45,274 bases of DNA from an uncultured Pseudacidovorax sp. (GTDB taxonomy: Bacteria; Pseudomonadota; Gammaproteobacteria; Burkholderiales; Burkholderiaceae_C). The notes under the pieces were generated by a model that was given only the letters and a program-made list of their open reading frames with translations, did not search any database and was not told where the DNA came from. Below, in pieces: positions 36,567 through 45,246 of the stretch (the stretch's first letter is position 1; every line of letters begins with the position of its first letter). The translations under genes were made by a program, and so were the position numbers. The stretch covers positions 1 to 45,274 of the forward strand of contig NZ_CAJYES010000070.1 of NCBI RefSeq assembly GCF_913773995.1. The letters run 5' to 3'.

Positions 36567-37463
36567 TCAGCCGCCGAGCGCCTCGCGCAGCCAGGCGTTG
36601 ACCTGCGTCGCCGCCTCGTACTGAACCCAGTGCCCGGCCCCGGGAATGATCTGCGCCGGGCAGCCGACGAGCGCGGCGGCTTCGGCCGGATCGACCGTCA
36701 CATCGTGCATCCCCCAGACGGCCGCCGCCGGGCCGGCATGCGCAGCGACGAGCGCCTGCAGGCCGCCGGCCCGCGACAGCCGCTTGCTGCGAAAGCGCGT
36801 GGCCTGGCAGGCCCGCGTGTGCAGCGCCAGCGCTTCGTCGTCGATGGCTGCGTCGTCGTGCAGCATGTGCATGAGCAGGTTGTGACGCATGATGGCCGCG
36901 AGGGCTGCGGTGTCTTGCGCCTGCGCGGCCGCATGCCAGTCCTGAAGAGCGCCGCGCGGACGCCGCGCGCCGCCATGGCCGGCGGGGCCGAGCAACAGCA
37001 GGTGGTGCACCTGCAAGGCCATCTCGTTCGATTCGGGGGCCTCGGTCGCCCGCGCCGCCAGATGGGCCGCCACCAGCCCACCGAAGGAAAAGCCCGCGAG
37101 GTCGACGCCCCTCTCCGGGACGCCGGGCAGTTGCGCGATGCCGGCCATCAGCCGCGCGAGCAGGGTGTCGAGCCCACCTTCGTCGACGGCATCGGAATCG
37201 CCATAGCCCGGCATGTCGGGCACCCACACGGCCCGCTCCTCGGCCAGCGCCTCGATGTTGCGCACCCAGTGCATCCAGTTGCCATGGCCGCCATGCAGCA
37301 GCACCAACGGAGGGCGGCGCCTGCCGTGGAGGCCCCATCCCCGCCAGCGCACACGGCCGCCGATGGGGCCAAAGTCCAGCTGACGGGCCAGCGCGTCGAG
37401 CCGGGCGGCGCGCGGTGCGCGGGTGGCGAAATCGATGGAGAGCGATGCAACTTCAGGTGTCAT
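36567..37463 (-). CDS. Alpha/beta-fold hydrolase
   Basis: 298 residues. LVLLHGGHGNWMHW carries the oxyanion-hole HGG, GFSFGG is the nucleophile elbow with its Ser, and IIPGAGHWVQYEAATQVNAWL has the catalytic His. The acid is probably the Asp in VWGMHDVTVDP. It resembles ester, lactone or carbon-carbon bond hydrolases of catabolic operons. It starts 15 bases after the acyl-CoA synthetase stop, so it belongs to the IclR-controlled operon. The substrate is unknown. Confidence 0.88.
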   Translation of the reverse strand: MTPEVASLSIDFATRAPRAARLDALARQLDFGPIGGRVRWRGWGLHGRRRPPLVLLHGGHGNWMHWVRNIEALAEERAVWVPDMPGYGDSDAVDEGGLDTLLARLMAGIAQLPGVPERGVDLAGFSFGGLVAAHLAARATEAPESNEMALQVHHLLLLGPAGHGGARRPRGALQDWHAAAQAQDTAALAAIMRHNLLMHMLHDDAAIDDEALALHTRACQATRFRSKRLSRAGGLQALVAAHAGPAAAVWGMHDVTVDPAEAAALVGCPAQIIPGAGHWVQYEAATQVNAWLREALGG

Positions 37464-37478
37464 GCGCGAAGTCTGCCT

Positions 37479-39578
37479 TCAGGCCAGCACGAGCACACCG
37501 TCCGCCGCGCGCACGCCCTGCCCTTCAGGCAGCACGAACACCGGGTTGATCTCGGCCTCGGCGATGCGGTCGCCCAGCTGCGCAGCCATGGCCGAGAAGG
37601 CCACGATGGCGTCGACCAGCGCCGCCACGTCGGCCTTGGCGCGGCCGCGGAAGCCGTCCAGCAGCGGCCAGGTCTTGAGCGACTGCGTCATGGCCAGTGC
37701 ATCGGCGCGGCCGAGCGGGAGGAGTCGGCCGTCGTGCTCAGGCAGCAGGCGCAGCGTGGTGTCCTGGAACAGCTCGGCCGTGACGCCGCCCATGCCCAGC
37801 AGCACGGCCGTGCCGAGCGCGTCGCGGTGCAGACCCAGGATCAGCTCGGTGCCGCCCGAGACCATCTGCTGCACCAGGAAGCGCTGCGGCAGTACGCCGG
37901 CACGGGCCTCGACGTCCGCGGCCATCTGCGCCAGGCGCGGCCCGATGGTCTGCGCGTCCAGGCCGACCGCCACGCCGCCGACGTCGCTCTTGTGCGTGAT
38001 CTGCGAGGAGAGGATCTTGAGCACCACGCGCCCGCCCAGCTCGCGCGCCGCGGCCTCGGCCTCGCGCGCATCGTGCACCACGCGTTCGGCGGCGCAGGGC
38101 ACACCGAAGCGGGCGAAGACGGCCTTGGCCGCGGCCTCGTCCAGCGAGCCGCTGGGCAGATCACCGGCATCTACGGGCCCCCCCCCGGCGGCCACTTCGG
38201 CGGGCGCCTCGAAACCGGTGGCATGCAGCATGCCGGCCAGCGCCGCAGTGCAGCTTTCGGCCGCCGCAAAGGCGGGCACGCCCCGGCGCATGAGCAGGGC
38301 GCCGATCTCCGGCGCGTGCGGGCTCACATAGGCCATCACCGGCTTGTCGGAATCGGGCAGGCAGTCCTGGATGGCGCCGGCCAGCAGCTCGGGCATGGCC
38401 AGGCTGGAGCTGCCCACGATGATCACCAGCGCGTCGTAGCTCGGGCTGGCGAGCAGCGCGCGGATGGCGCCGCGCAGCAGGTCGGGCCGCAGGCCGGCCA
38501 GCGTCACGTCGATGGGGTTGCGGTCCAGCACGGCCTCGCTGCCGGTCTGCAGGGCACGCAGCGCCTCGGCCGTGGCGGCATCGGGCGCCGGCGTCTCGAA
38601 GCCGGCCACGCCCAGGTCGTCCGACACCAGGGTGCCCGCGCCGCCGGTCGAGGTGAGGACGGCCACGCGCCGGCCGCGCAGGCGACGCCCGGTTGCCAGT
38701 GCCGCAGGAATGTCCAGCAGGTCCGAGAAGCGCTGCGCGCGGATCACACCCACCTGGCGGAACAGCGCGTCGTACATGCGGTCGGCGCCGGCCATGGCAC
38801 CGGTGTGCGAGACGGCCGCCTGCGCGCCGGCCTCGGAGCGGCCGATCTTGAAGGCCACCACCGGCTTGCCGGCGCGCGCCGCCTTCAGGCAGGCGGCGCG
38901 GAAGCGCGCCGGGTTGCGCACCGCCTCCACATAGAGCGCGATGACCTGCGTGGCCGGATCGTCGGCCAGGTGCTCGATGAAGTCGGCCAGCTCCAGGTCC
39001 ACCTCGTTGCTGGTGGCGATGAGCTTGGACAGGCCGATGCTCCGCGCCGCCGCCCGCGACAGCAGCGAGCCCAGGATGCCGCCGCTTTGCGACACCACGC
39101 CGATCCCGCCCAACGGAAAGTGGTCCATCTCCAGCGCACCGGACGGCGAGAGCACGATGCCCTCGGTGAGGTTGACCAGGCCGATGGTGTTGGGCCCCAG
39201 GATGCGCATGGAGCCTGCGGCCTGCACCAGCTGCTGCTGGCGACGCGCGCCCTCCTCGCCCGTCTCGGTGTAGCCGCTGGCCAGCACGATGGCGGCGGCG
39301 CAGCCGCGCTCGGCCAGTTCCTTCACGGCCAGGTGCGCGCGCTCGGCGCCCAGCAGCACCACGGCCACTTCGGGCACCTCGGGCAATGAGGCAATGTCGG
39401 GGTAGCAGACCAGGTCGTCGATCTGCGTGACCTTCGGATTGACCGGCAGGATGCGTCCGGCATAGCCATGCTTGCGCAGGTAGGCCACGGGCCGGCCCGA
39501 GGTCTTTTTCGGATCGGCCGAGGCGCCGATCACGGCCACGCTGCGTGGCGACAGGAGTCTGGCGATGGCGTCGCTCAC
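37479..39578 (-). CDS. ADP-forming acyl-CoA synthetase (acetate-CoA ligase family)
   Basis: 699 residues from a GTG (VSDAIARLLSPRSVAVIGAS) that has GGAG upstream and lies 4 bases after the hydratase stop. Domains in order: CoA-binding Rossmann domain (PRSVAVIGASADPKKTSGRPVAYL), two succinyl-CoA ligase-like flavodoxin domains (GIGVVSQSGGILGSLLSRAA; VSHTGAMAGADRMYDALFRQ), and a C-terminal ATP-grasp domain (VVLKILSSQITHKSDVGGVAVGL). It should form an acyl-CoA from a carboxylate with ATP, giving ADP and phosphate. With the Bug receptor and hydratase it forms an import-activate-degrade unit. Confidence 0.92.
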   Translation of the reverse strand: MSDAIARLLSPRSVAVIGASADPKKTSGRPVAYLRKHGYAGRILPVNPKVTQIDDLVCYPDIASLPEVPEVAVVLLGAERAHLAVKELAERGCAAAIVLASGYTETGEEGARRQQQLVQAAGSMRILGPNTIGLVNLTEGIVLSPSGALEMDHFPLGGIGVVSQSGGILGSLLSRAAARSIGLSKLIATSNEVDLELADFIEHLADDPATQVIALYVEAVRNPARFRAACLKAARAGKPVVAFKIGRSEAGAQAAVSHTGAMAGADRMYDALFRQVGVIRAQRFSDLLDIPAALATGRRLRGRRVAVLTSTGGAGTLVSDDLGVAGFETPAPDAATAEALRALQTGSEAVLDRNPIDVTLAGLRPDLLRGAIRALLASPSYDALVIIVGSSSLAMPELLAGAIQDCLPDSDKPVMAYVSPHAPEIGALLMRRGVPAFAAAESCTAALAGMLHATGFEAPAEVAAGGGPVDAGDLPSGSLDEAAAKAVFARFGVPCAAERVVHDAREAEAAARELGGRVVLKILSSQITHKSDVGGVAVGLDAQTIGPRLAQMAADVEARAGVLPQRFLVQQMVSGGTELILGLHRDALGTAVLLGMGGVTAELFQDTTLRLLPEHDGRLLPLGRADALAMTQSLKTWPLLDGFRGRAKADVAALVDAIVAFSAMAAQLGDRIAEAEINPVFVLPEGQGVRAADGVLVLA

Positions 39579-39582
39579 GGCC

Positions 39583-40374
39583 TCACTCCTTGGCGGTCGT
39601 CTTGGCCAGGAAGGCCTCGACCGAGGCGCGGTGCTCGCTGCTGGTGTAGCAGATGCCCTGCGCCTGGCTGCCCTGCGCGAACACATCGTGCGACGACAGC
39701 TCGAAGCTCTGGTCGAGGATGGACTTTGTCAGCGCCAGCGCCGTGGGCGACGCGGCCGACAGCTCGGCAGCCCAGGCCTGGGCATCGGCCAGCAGCGTCT
39801 CGGCCGAGGTCTTGCGGTCCACGATGCCCAGCGCCAGGGCCTCGTCCACCTTGACCTGGCGGCCGGTGAAGATCAGCTCCTTGGCCTTGGGCAGGCCCAC
39901 GCGGCGCGGCAGGAAGTACATGCCGCCGCCGTCCGGGATGATCCCGCGGTGGATGTACGACCAGGTGAAGCTGGCCCATTCGCTGGCGATGATGAAGTCG
40001 CAGGCCAGCGCCGTGTCCGCGCCCAGGCCCGAGGCCGCGCCGTTGACGGCCGCGATTACCGGCTTGGGGCAGGTGTGCAACAGGGCCTGCACCTGATGCA
40101 CGCGCTGCTGCCGGTGCCAGCCGTTGAAGCCCACCTCGCCGGCGGGCGCGTTCATGCGGCGCTGCATGCCGGCGATGTCGCCGCCGGCGCAGAAGCCCTT
40201 GCCGGCACCGGTCAGCACCAGGGCGCGGATGGCCTTGTCGGCGCCCACATGCTCCAGCGCATGGGCGAATTCGCGGCGCATGTCGTCACTCATGGCGTTG
40301 CGCTTGTCGGGTCGGTTGAGCGTGAGGGTGGCGATGGCGTTCTCGACCGAGAGGGTGATGAAGTCGTATGTCAT
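39583..40374 (-). CDS. Enoyl-CoA hydratase/isomerase family protein
   Basis: 263 residues, normal crotonase length. LTGAGKGFCAGGDIAGM and AAVNGAASGLGADTALACDFIIA supply the oxyanion hole, and IHRGIIPDGGGMYFLPRRVG carries the region with a likely catalytic acid (Asp in PDGGG). It should hydrate or isomerise an acyl-CoA made by the synthetase encoded just downstream. The ATG of MTYDFITL was selected over a longer frame to 40635 that runs into the Bug gene. It is 43 bases downstream of that gene. Confidence 0.92.
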   Translation of the reverse strand: MTYDFITLSVENAIATLTLNRPDKRNAMSDDMRREFAHALEHVGADKAIRALVLTGAGKGFCAGGDIAGMQRRMNAPAGEVGFNGWHRQQRVHQVQALLHTCPKPVIAAVNGAASGLGADTALACDFIIASEWASFTWSYIHRGIIPDGGGMYFLPRRVGLPKAKELIFTGRQVKVDEALALGIVDRKTSAETLLADAQAWAAELSAASPTALALTKSILDQSFELSSHDVFAQGSQAQGICYTSSEHRASVEAFLAKTTAKE

Positions 40375-40417
40375 GGCAGTGTTTCCGATGCGGCGCGTTG
40401 CGGGCCGGGGCTCTCGA

Positions 40418-41392
40418 TCAGTCCGGCTTGATTCCGTTCTCCTTGACGATGCGGGCCCACCGGGCCTCTTCGGCCTGAACGTAGGTGGCCAGATCGGCGG
40501 GCGTGCCGCCACTGACCACCAGGCCCTCGTGTTCGATCTTGCGGGCGAAGTCTGGCGTGCGCACCGCCTTGCGGGCGGCGGCGCCGAGGCGCTCGATGAC
40601 GGCAGGCGGCGTGCCGGCCGGCACATAGAGGCCATACCAGCTTTCCATCTGGTAGCCCGGCACGGTGGCGGCGATGGCGGGCACCCCCTTGAAGGCCGGC
40701 GAGGGCTCGGGCGTGGTCACGCCCAGCGCGCGCAGCTTGCCGCTGTCGACGAAGCCGGACGCCGCGGCGGCCGTGGCGAACATCATGTCCACCTGCCCGC
40801 CCAGCAGGTCGGTGAGGGCCGGGCCGGCGCCCTTGTAGGGCACATGTACCAGCTTGATCCCGGCCAGGTTGGCGAGCATCTCGCCAGCGAGGTGGGCCGA
40901 GGTGCCGGTGCCCTGCGAGGCATAGCTGAGCTTGTCGGGCCGAGCCCTGGCCGCGGCGACCAGGTCGGCCACCGACTTGAGGGGGCTGTCGGCCCTCACC
41001 ACCAGCACGTTGGGGCCGCAGCCAATCAGCATGACCGGAGCGAAGGCGGCGTTGCTGCCATAGGGCAGCTTGGGCTGGAGCGCGGGATTGACCGCGTGCG
41101 CGAAGGACGCGACCACCACCGAGTAGCCATCGGGCGCGCTCTTGGCCACGCTGTCGGTGCCGATCATCGTGCCGGCACCGGGCTTGTTGTCGACGATGAC
41201 CGGCTGGCCGAGGTCCTTGCCCATTTCCTGACCCAGCGTGCGCGCGATCAGGTCGGTGCCACCGCCAGGCGAGAAGGGCACGACCAGGCGGATCGGATGG
41301 TCGGGGTAGGCGGCCGACGCGGCGCTGGCCGCGCCGAGGGCACCGAGGGCGATGAGGCCTGCGCAACCTGCTCGCAGAAGGCGTCGAATCAT
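40418..41392 (-). CDS. Bug/TctC-family substrate-binding protein
   Basis: 324 residues. The signal peptide is MIRRLLRAGCAGLIALGALGAASAASA. Bug blocks are IRLVVPFSPGGGTDLIARTLGQEM, GQPVIVDNKPGAGTMIG and LVHVPYKGAGPALTDLLGGQ. GGAG precedes the ATG. It is the first gene of the minus-strand operon (Bug, hydratase, acyl-CoA synthetase, hydrolase, MmgE/PrpD remnant) and is divergent from the IclR regulator. It is the likely receptor for the acid that the operon activates and degrades. Confidence 0.93.
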   Translation of the reverse strand: MIRRLLRAGCAGLIALGALGAASAASAAYPDHPIRLVVPFSPGGGTDLIARTLGQEMGKDLGQPVIVDNKPGAGTMIGTDSVAKSAPDGYSVVVASFAHAVNPALQPKLPYGSNAAFAPVMLIGCGPNVLVVRADSPLKSVADLVAAARARPDKLSYASQGTGTSAHLAGEMLANLAGIKLVHVPYKGAGPALTDLLGGQVDMMFATAAAASGFVDSGKLRALGVTTPEPSPAFKGVPAIAATVPGYQMESWYGLYVPAGTPPAVIERLGAAARKAVRTPDFARKIEHEGLVVSGGTPADLATYVQAEEARWARIVKENGIKPD

Positions 41393-41491
41393 GGGATGTC
41401 TCCGTGTTGACAGGGCTCCGGGCGGCTTGGGAATCGACTGCCGGGCCGGTGCCAACTCTAGGTTCGTTCGGCACGCCAGAAGCGGTCGCCG

Positions 41492-41506
41492 TTCCATTCA
41501 ATGGAA
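41492..41506. promoter_or_regulatory. IclR-type operator palindrome
   Basis: TTCCATTCAATGGAA is a perfect 15-base palindrome with a single central base, in the 160-base gap between the divergent IclR and Bug genes. IclR-family regulators often bind short palindromes of this kind in divergent promoters. It is the natural control site for both directions. Binding is inferred. Confidence 0.7.
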
Positions 41507-41552
41507 TTGGCCTAAGCTTCGCGCCCTGCCAATCTGTCGTTACTTCATCGCC

Positions 41553-42353
41553 ATGCCACACCCTGCCGACACCCCGACCGACAAGCCTGGCCGTTCCCCG
41601 GCCAATCGCTCGCTGGAGCGGGGCGTGGCACTGCTGCGTGCCTTCCGGCCCGGCTCTGAACTGCTGGGCAACAACGAACTCGCCGAGCGCACCGGCCTGC
41701 CCAAGGCCACGGTCAGCCGCCTGACGCAGACGCTGGTCGGCTGCGGTCTGCTGCAGTGGGAGGCCGCATCGCGCGCCTATCGGTTGGCACCGCCGGTGCT
41801 GAGCCTGGCGCACGCCATGCGCTCGGGCTCGCGCGTGCTCGCCGTGGCCGCGCCCCACATGCACGCGCTGGCCGAGTCCCGGCGCATCAACGTGGGACTG
41901 GCCGCGCCGGATGGTGACGAAATGGTCTACCTCGAATCCATCCGCTATGCGCGCCGCGTCGCGTTGCGGCATGTGGTGTCGGGGCAGCGCGTGCCGATGG
42001 AATTGACCTCGCTGGGCCGCGCCTACCTGGCCGTGGCGCCCGCGCCGCGGCGGCGGGACATCCTGCGCCTGATCGCGCAGCGGCGCGGCGACCAGTGGCC
42101 GGTCCTGTCGCGCGAGATCGAAGAGGCTACCCAACAGGTGCGCACCCGAGGCTTCTGTGCTGCCTCCTGGCAGCCCGAGGTGGTGGCGCTGGCCGCTCCG
42201 CTGCCATCGGCCGACGGAGCGGCTTATGTGCTCAACGTGAGCGTGTCCACGCCGCTGCCCATGGAAACCGTGGCGCAGGAACTGGGGAACGCGCTGCTGG
42301 AACTGGCCCGAAAGGTGGGGCAGGCTTGGTCCGCCGATCAACGGCCGCGCTGA
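41553..42353 (+). CDS. IclR-family transcriptional regulator
   Basis: 266 residues. The N-terminal winged HTH (RSLERGVALLRAFRPGSELLGNNELAERTGLPKATVSRLTQTLVGCGLLQW) is followed by the IclR effector domain (APHMHALAESRRINVGLAAPDGDEMVYLES through AAPLPSADGAAYVLNVSV). The start MPHPADTP was chosen because the frame upstream overlaps the divergent promoter and Bug gene. It is expected to regulate the divergent Bug/acyl-CoA operon through the palindrome at 41492-41506. Confidence 0.92.
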   Translation: MPHPADTPTDKPGRSPANRSLERGVALLRAFRPGSELLGNNELAERTGLPKATVSRLTQTLVGCGLLQWEAASRAYRLAPPVLSLAHAMRSGSRVLAVAAPHMHALAESRRINVGLAAPDGDEMVYLESIRYARRVALRHVVSGQRVPMELTSLGRAYLAVAPAPRRRDILRLIAQRRGDQWPVLSREIEEATQQVRTRGFCAASWQPEVVALAAPLPSADGAAYVLNVSVSTPLPMETVAQELGNALLELARKVGQAWSADQRPR

Positions 42354-42479
42354 TCCGGGCCTCATCATCCGTTTGGCCGAGAACCCACGATGCCCCGACG
42401 GCTAGATTGCCCGGACCGCCGCCGAGACGCGCGAGGGAGGAAAGCGCAGGAGGGACCGACCACCCGCTGAAGGGCCGCA

Positions 42480-42614
42480 CGGGCATCGCAACGAGGCAGA
42501 GAAAGCAGCTTTCCCCTCGTTGCCATGTGGTGGCCATCCTGTTCCCTGCCATGGGAGCAGGTGCGCTTTTTTGCAGGGGTCGTCGGGTGTGCAAGCACCC
42601 GGCGACCCTTTTTT
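42480..42614 (+). ncRNA. Candidate structured small RNA with intrinsic terminator
   Basis: Three consecutive hairpins lie in a gene-free region. First: GCAACGAGG (42488-42496) pairs with CCTCGTTGC (42515-42523), with an inner GAAAG/CTTTC stem (42501-42513). Second: CCTGC/GCAGG around 42545-42561, shortly followed by six T (42567-42572). Third: GGGTCG and CGGGTG (42577-42589) pair with CACCCG and CGACCC (42596-42608), followed by TTTTTT (42609-42614), a strong terminator. The nearest upstream gene ends over 120 bases before the first hairpin, so a separate small RNA is more likely than a plain gene terminator. The 5' end is unknown. Confidence 0.45.
42577..42614 (+). terminator. Strong intrinsic terminator
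   Basis: A long GC-rich stem (GGGTCG-T-CGGGTG pairing with CACCCG-G-CGACCC) has a short TGCAAG-type loop and six T residues at 42609-42614. It ends either the IclR transcript, 224 bases from that stop codon, or the small RNA candidate. The remaining stretches of 42354-42778 hold no supported gene. Confidence 0.85.
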
Positions 42615-42778
42615 CTGCCCAGGGGCGCTCCACGTGAGCGATCACACGCCTGACCCCCGCGCCGCCGTGCCTCCTGAAGCACGCATTTGTTGTGCAGTCG
42701 CAACGAAACGGCCCTGAATCCCGTGAATGGACCGTCGAGTCAACGCCTTCTGACCGCCCGCGGGCGACTTGACTCCGT

Positions 42779-42798
42779 AATGCGAACGATTGCCAATT
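42779..42798 (+). promoter_or_regulatory. Probable Fur box at the siderophore receptor promoter
   Basis: AATGCGAACGATTGCCAATT resembles beta-proteobacterial Fur boxes (AATGNNAANNATTNNCANTT-like) and lies 41 bases before the receptor start. A TTGACT hexamer at 42769-42774 could be the -35, placing the box across the promoter core. Iron repression of the receptor is the expected consequence. Confidence 0.6.
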
Positions 42799-42838
42799 AG
42801 ACTCGCATCCGACTACCCAACCACGGAGCGGAGATCCA

Positions 42839-45166
42839 ATGAGCAACCACCCGACGCGCCGGCCGCGCAGCCTGCGCATGGCCGACGGCCTGGCCGCCAG
42901 CCTGTCCACTGCAGCCCTGCTGCCCCTGGGCGCCCTCGCCCAGACCGCCGCCCAGCCGCCCGCCGCCGCCCTGCCGGCGGTGACGGTGCAGGAACAGGCC
43001 ATCGACCCCAACCCCAATGCCGAAGGCGGCGCGCCCTACAAGGCCCGCACTTCGGGCGACACGCGCCACACGCGGCCGCTGGCCGAGACGCCGCAGACCA
43101 TCTCGGTCGTCACCAAGACAGCCATCGACGATTCCGGCGCCACCGACCTCAAGCAGATCCTGGCGGCCCAGCCCGGCATCACGCTGGGCACCGGCGAGAA
43201 CGGCAATGCCTTCGGCGACCGCTACATCATCCGCGGCCAGGAAGCCCGCAGCGACGTCTTCGTCGACGGCCTGCGCGACCCCGGCATGACCACGCGCGAA
43301 AGCTTCGCCATCGAGCAGGTCGAGATCACCAAGGGCCCCAACTCCAGCTTCGCCGGCCGCGGCTCGGCCGGCGGCGCGATCAACGCCATCACCAAGCAGG
43401 CCACGCTGGACTACGACTTCTACCGGACATCGGCCGGTGCCGGCACCGACAAGTACCACCGTTTCACGGCCGACCTGAACAAGGGCTTCACCGACCAGTT
43501 CGCCCTGCGTGCCAACGTGCTGACCAGCAACGAAGGCGTGCCCGACCGCGACTACTCCACCCGCCGCCGCGATGGCTTGGCTCTCTCGGGCCTGTGGGAG
43601 GTCAACAAGGACCTGTCCGTCACGCTCGACTACTACGGCCTGCGCGCCAAGGACAAGCGCCCCGACCTCGGCAGCTACCTGGTGGGAACCGCGCCCTTCC
43701 GGTATCCGGCGAAGAACGTCCCGCTCTACGCCCAGGCCAACGACTTCCTGCAGTCGGACGTGGACACCGTCACCGCCCGCGTGCAGTACCGCTTTGCCGA
43801 CAACCTCAAGCTCAACAGCCTGACGCGCTACGGTCGCAGCGAGAACGCCTACGCCACCACCGGCGCCTCCAGCCGCACGGTCTATCCCTTGGGCAGCAAC
43901 CAGGGCTACATCGCCGGCACGCTGGACAACGGCCACACCGGCTGGCAGGACGTCAGTTACTTCGCCCATCAGAGCAACCTGCGCTGGGACACCGAGATTG
44001 CCGGCCGCAAGAACGAGTTCATCTTCAGCTTCGAGTACACCGACCATGAGGTGGTCTCGGGCGGCTACAACATCACCAATGCCGGCGCCTACAACTGCCG
44101 CAACAGCACCACCAGCCGCGTGAACAACGCCTGGTGCATCACCGATGCGCTCGGCAACGCGGTGGCAGGCGTCAACTACCTGGCCAACCGCAGCTACACC
44201 CGCACGCCGCGCACCCGCGACTGGCATGTGAAGTCCACCGGCCTGAGCGTGATGGACACCGTGGACCTGACCGACCGTCTCACCGCCTTCGGCGGCCTGC
44301 GCGCCGACTACACCGACTTCCGCCTGATCACCACCAGCGCCTCCACCGGCCTGGCCACCGGCAACTACGGCTACACCGACACGCTGTGGAACGGCCACCT
44401 GGGACTGTCGTACAAGCTGAGCGAAGCCGGCATGGTGTACGCGAGCTACGGCACGGCGCAGGACATCAACGGCGGCGAGTCCGACACCGGCACCAGCGCC
44501 GGCTACGGTGGCCTGGTGATCTACCAGGGCAGCGCCGCAGGCGCCAAGCCCGAGACCTCCGAGAACCTGGAGATTGGCACCAAGTGGAACCTGCTGAACA
44601 ACAAGCTGCTGTTCACGGCCGCCGCCTTCCGCACCACCAAGAAGGATGTGATGGAAGGCGCCAACTACGACGCCGTCGGCACCTTCAACACCGGCAAGAA
44701 CCGGGTGCAGGGCGTGGAGTTCGGCCTGGTGGGCAACGTAACGGACAAGCTCACGGTGCAGGCCGGTGCCACCTTCATGAAGTCCAAGGTGCTGGCCTCG
44801 GCCACCGCCACCAACGTGGGCCTGCCGCTGTCGAACTTCGCCGACCGTGCCGCCACGCTGCAGGCCAAGTACCAGCTGACGCCGGACCTTTCGATCGGTG
44901 GCGTGGCGCGTCACGAAAGCAAGCGCTGCGGCGGCCAGCCCGACACCGGCGCCGGCTACACCAACGGCGTATGCGCCCAGCCGGTGCCCGGCTTCACGGT
45001 GTACGACCTGTTTGCCTCGTACCGGCTCAACAAGCACGCCGACATCCGTCTGAACGTGCTGAATGCGACCGACAAGGACTACTACACGGCGGTCTACCGC
45101 TCGGGCTCCTTCCTCTACAAGGGGGATGGCCGCGCCGTTCGGGTGACCTTCGACTACGAGTTCTGA
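42839..45166 (+). CDS. TonB-dependent siderophore receptor
   Basis: 775 residues. A signal peptide ends near residue 35 (LGALAQ). The plug domain includes RPLAETPQTISVVTKTAIDDSGATDLKQIL, RYIIRGQEARSDVFVDGLRDPG and VEITKGPNSSFAGRGSAGGAINAITK. A 22-strand-type beta-barrel follows, with the conserved KPETSENLEIGTKW and NVLNATDKDYY motifs, ending in an aromatic residue (DYEF) as outer-membrane barrels do. It resembles catecholate/hydroxamate receptors of the Fiu/FcuA class. GGAG precedes the ATG and a Fur-like box lies upstream. The gene is complete despite its closeness to the contig end. Confidence 0.93.
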   Translation: MSNHPTRRPRSLRMADGLAASLSTAALLPLGALAQTAAQPPAAALPAVTVQEQAIDPNPNAEGGAPYKARTSGDTRHTRPLAETPQTISVVTKTAIDDSGATDLKQILAAQPGITLGTGENGNAFGDRYIIRGQEARSDVFVDGLRDPGMTTRESFAIEQVEITKGPNSSFAGRGSAGGAINAITKQATLDYDFYRTSAGAGTDKYHRFTADLNKGFTDQFALRANVLTSNEGVPDRDYSTRRRDGLALSGLWEVNKDLSVTLDYYGLRAKDKRPDLGSYLVGTAPFRYPAKNVPLYAQANDFLQSDVDTVTARVQYRFADNLKLNSLTRYGRSENAYATTGASSRTVYPLGSNQGYIAGTLDNGHTGWQDVSYFAHQSNLRWDTEIAGRKNEFIFSFEYTDHEVVSGGYNITNAGAYNCRNSTTSRVNNAWCITDALGNAVAGVNYLANRSYTRTPRTRDWHVKSTGLSVMDTVDLTDRLTAFGGLRADYTDFRLITTSASTGLATGNYGYTDTLWNGHLGLSYKLSEAGMVYASYGTAQDINGGESDTGTSAGYGGLVIYQGSAAGAKPETSENLEIGTKWNLLNNKLLFTAAAFRTTKKDVMEGANYDAVGTFNTGKNRVQGVEFGLVGNVTDKLTVQAGATFMKSKVLASATATNVGLPLSNFADRAATLQAKYQLTPDLSIGGVARHESKRCGGQPDTGAGYTNGVCAQPVPGFTVYDLFASYRLNKHADIRLNVLNATDKDYYTAVYRSGSFLYKGDGRAVRVTFDYEF

Positions 45167-45179
45167 CGCGCTGCTGCGG

Positions 45180-45210
45180 CACGGGGCCCGCGGGCCCGTG
45201 TGTTGTTGCG
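45180..45210 (+). terminator. Probable terminator of the siderophore receptor gene
   Basis: CACGGG (45180-45185) pairs with CCCGTG (45195-45200), with an inner CCC/GGG stem, followed by TGTTGTTG. It lies 13 bases after the receptor stop codon. The tail is only moderately T-rich. Confidence 0.6.
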
Positions 45211-45246
45211 GCTTCTGATCCAATGCCAGGCCCCGCCTGGCGAACC

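Noticed and set aside
36297-39389. A 1030-residue plus-strand reading frame opposite the acyl-CoA synthetase and hydrolase genes
   Set aside because: It is antisense to well-recognised genes, rich in Arg, His, Gly and Gln without domains, and arises from GC-rich codon bias.
42095-43017. Small frames on both strands in the gap before the receptor
   Set aside because: Arg/Ala-rich sequences without RBS or domains; they overlap hairpins and the promoter.
42797-45223. An 808-residue minus-strand frame opposite the siderophore receptor
   Set aside because: Low-complexity Gly/Val/Ala/His composition and an obvious TonB receptor on the other strand.
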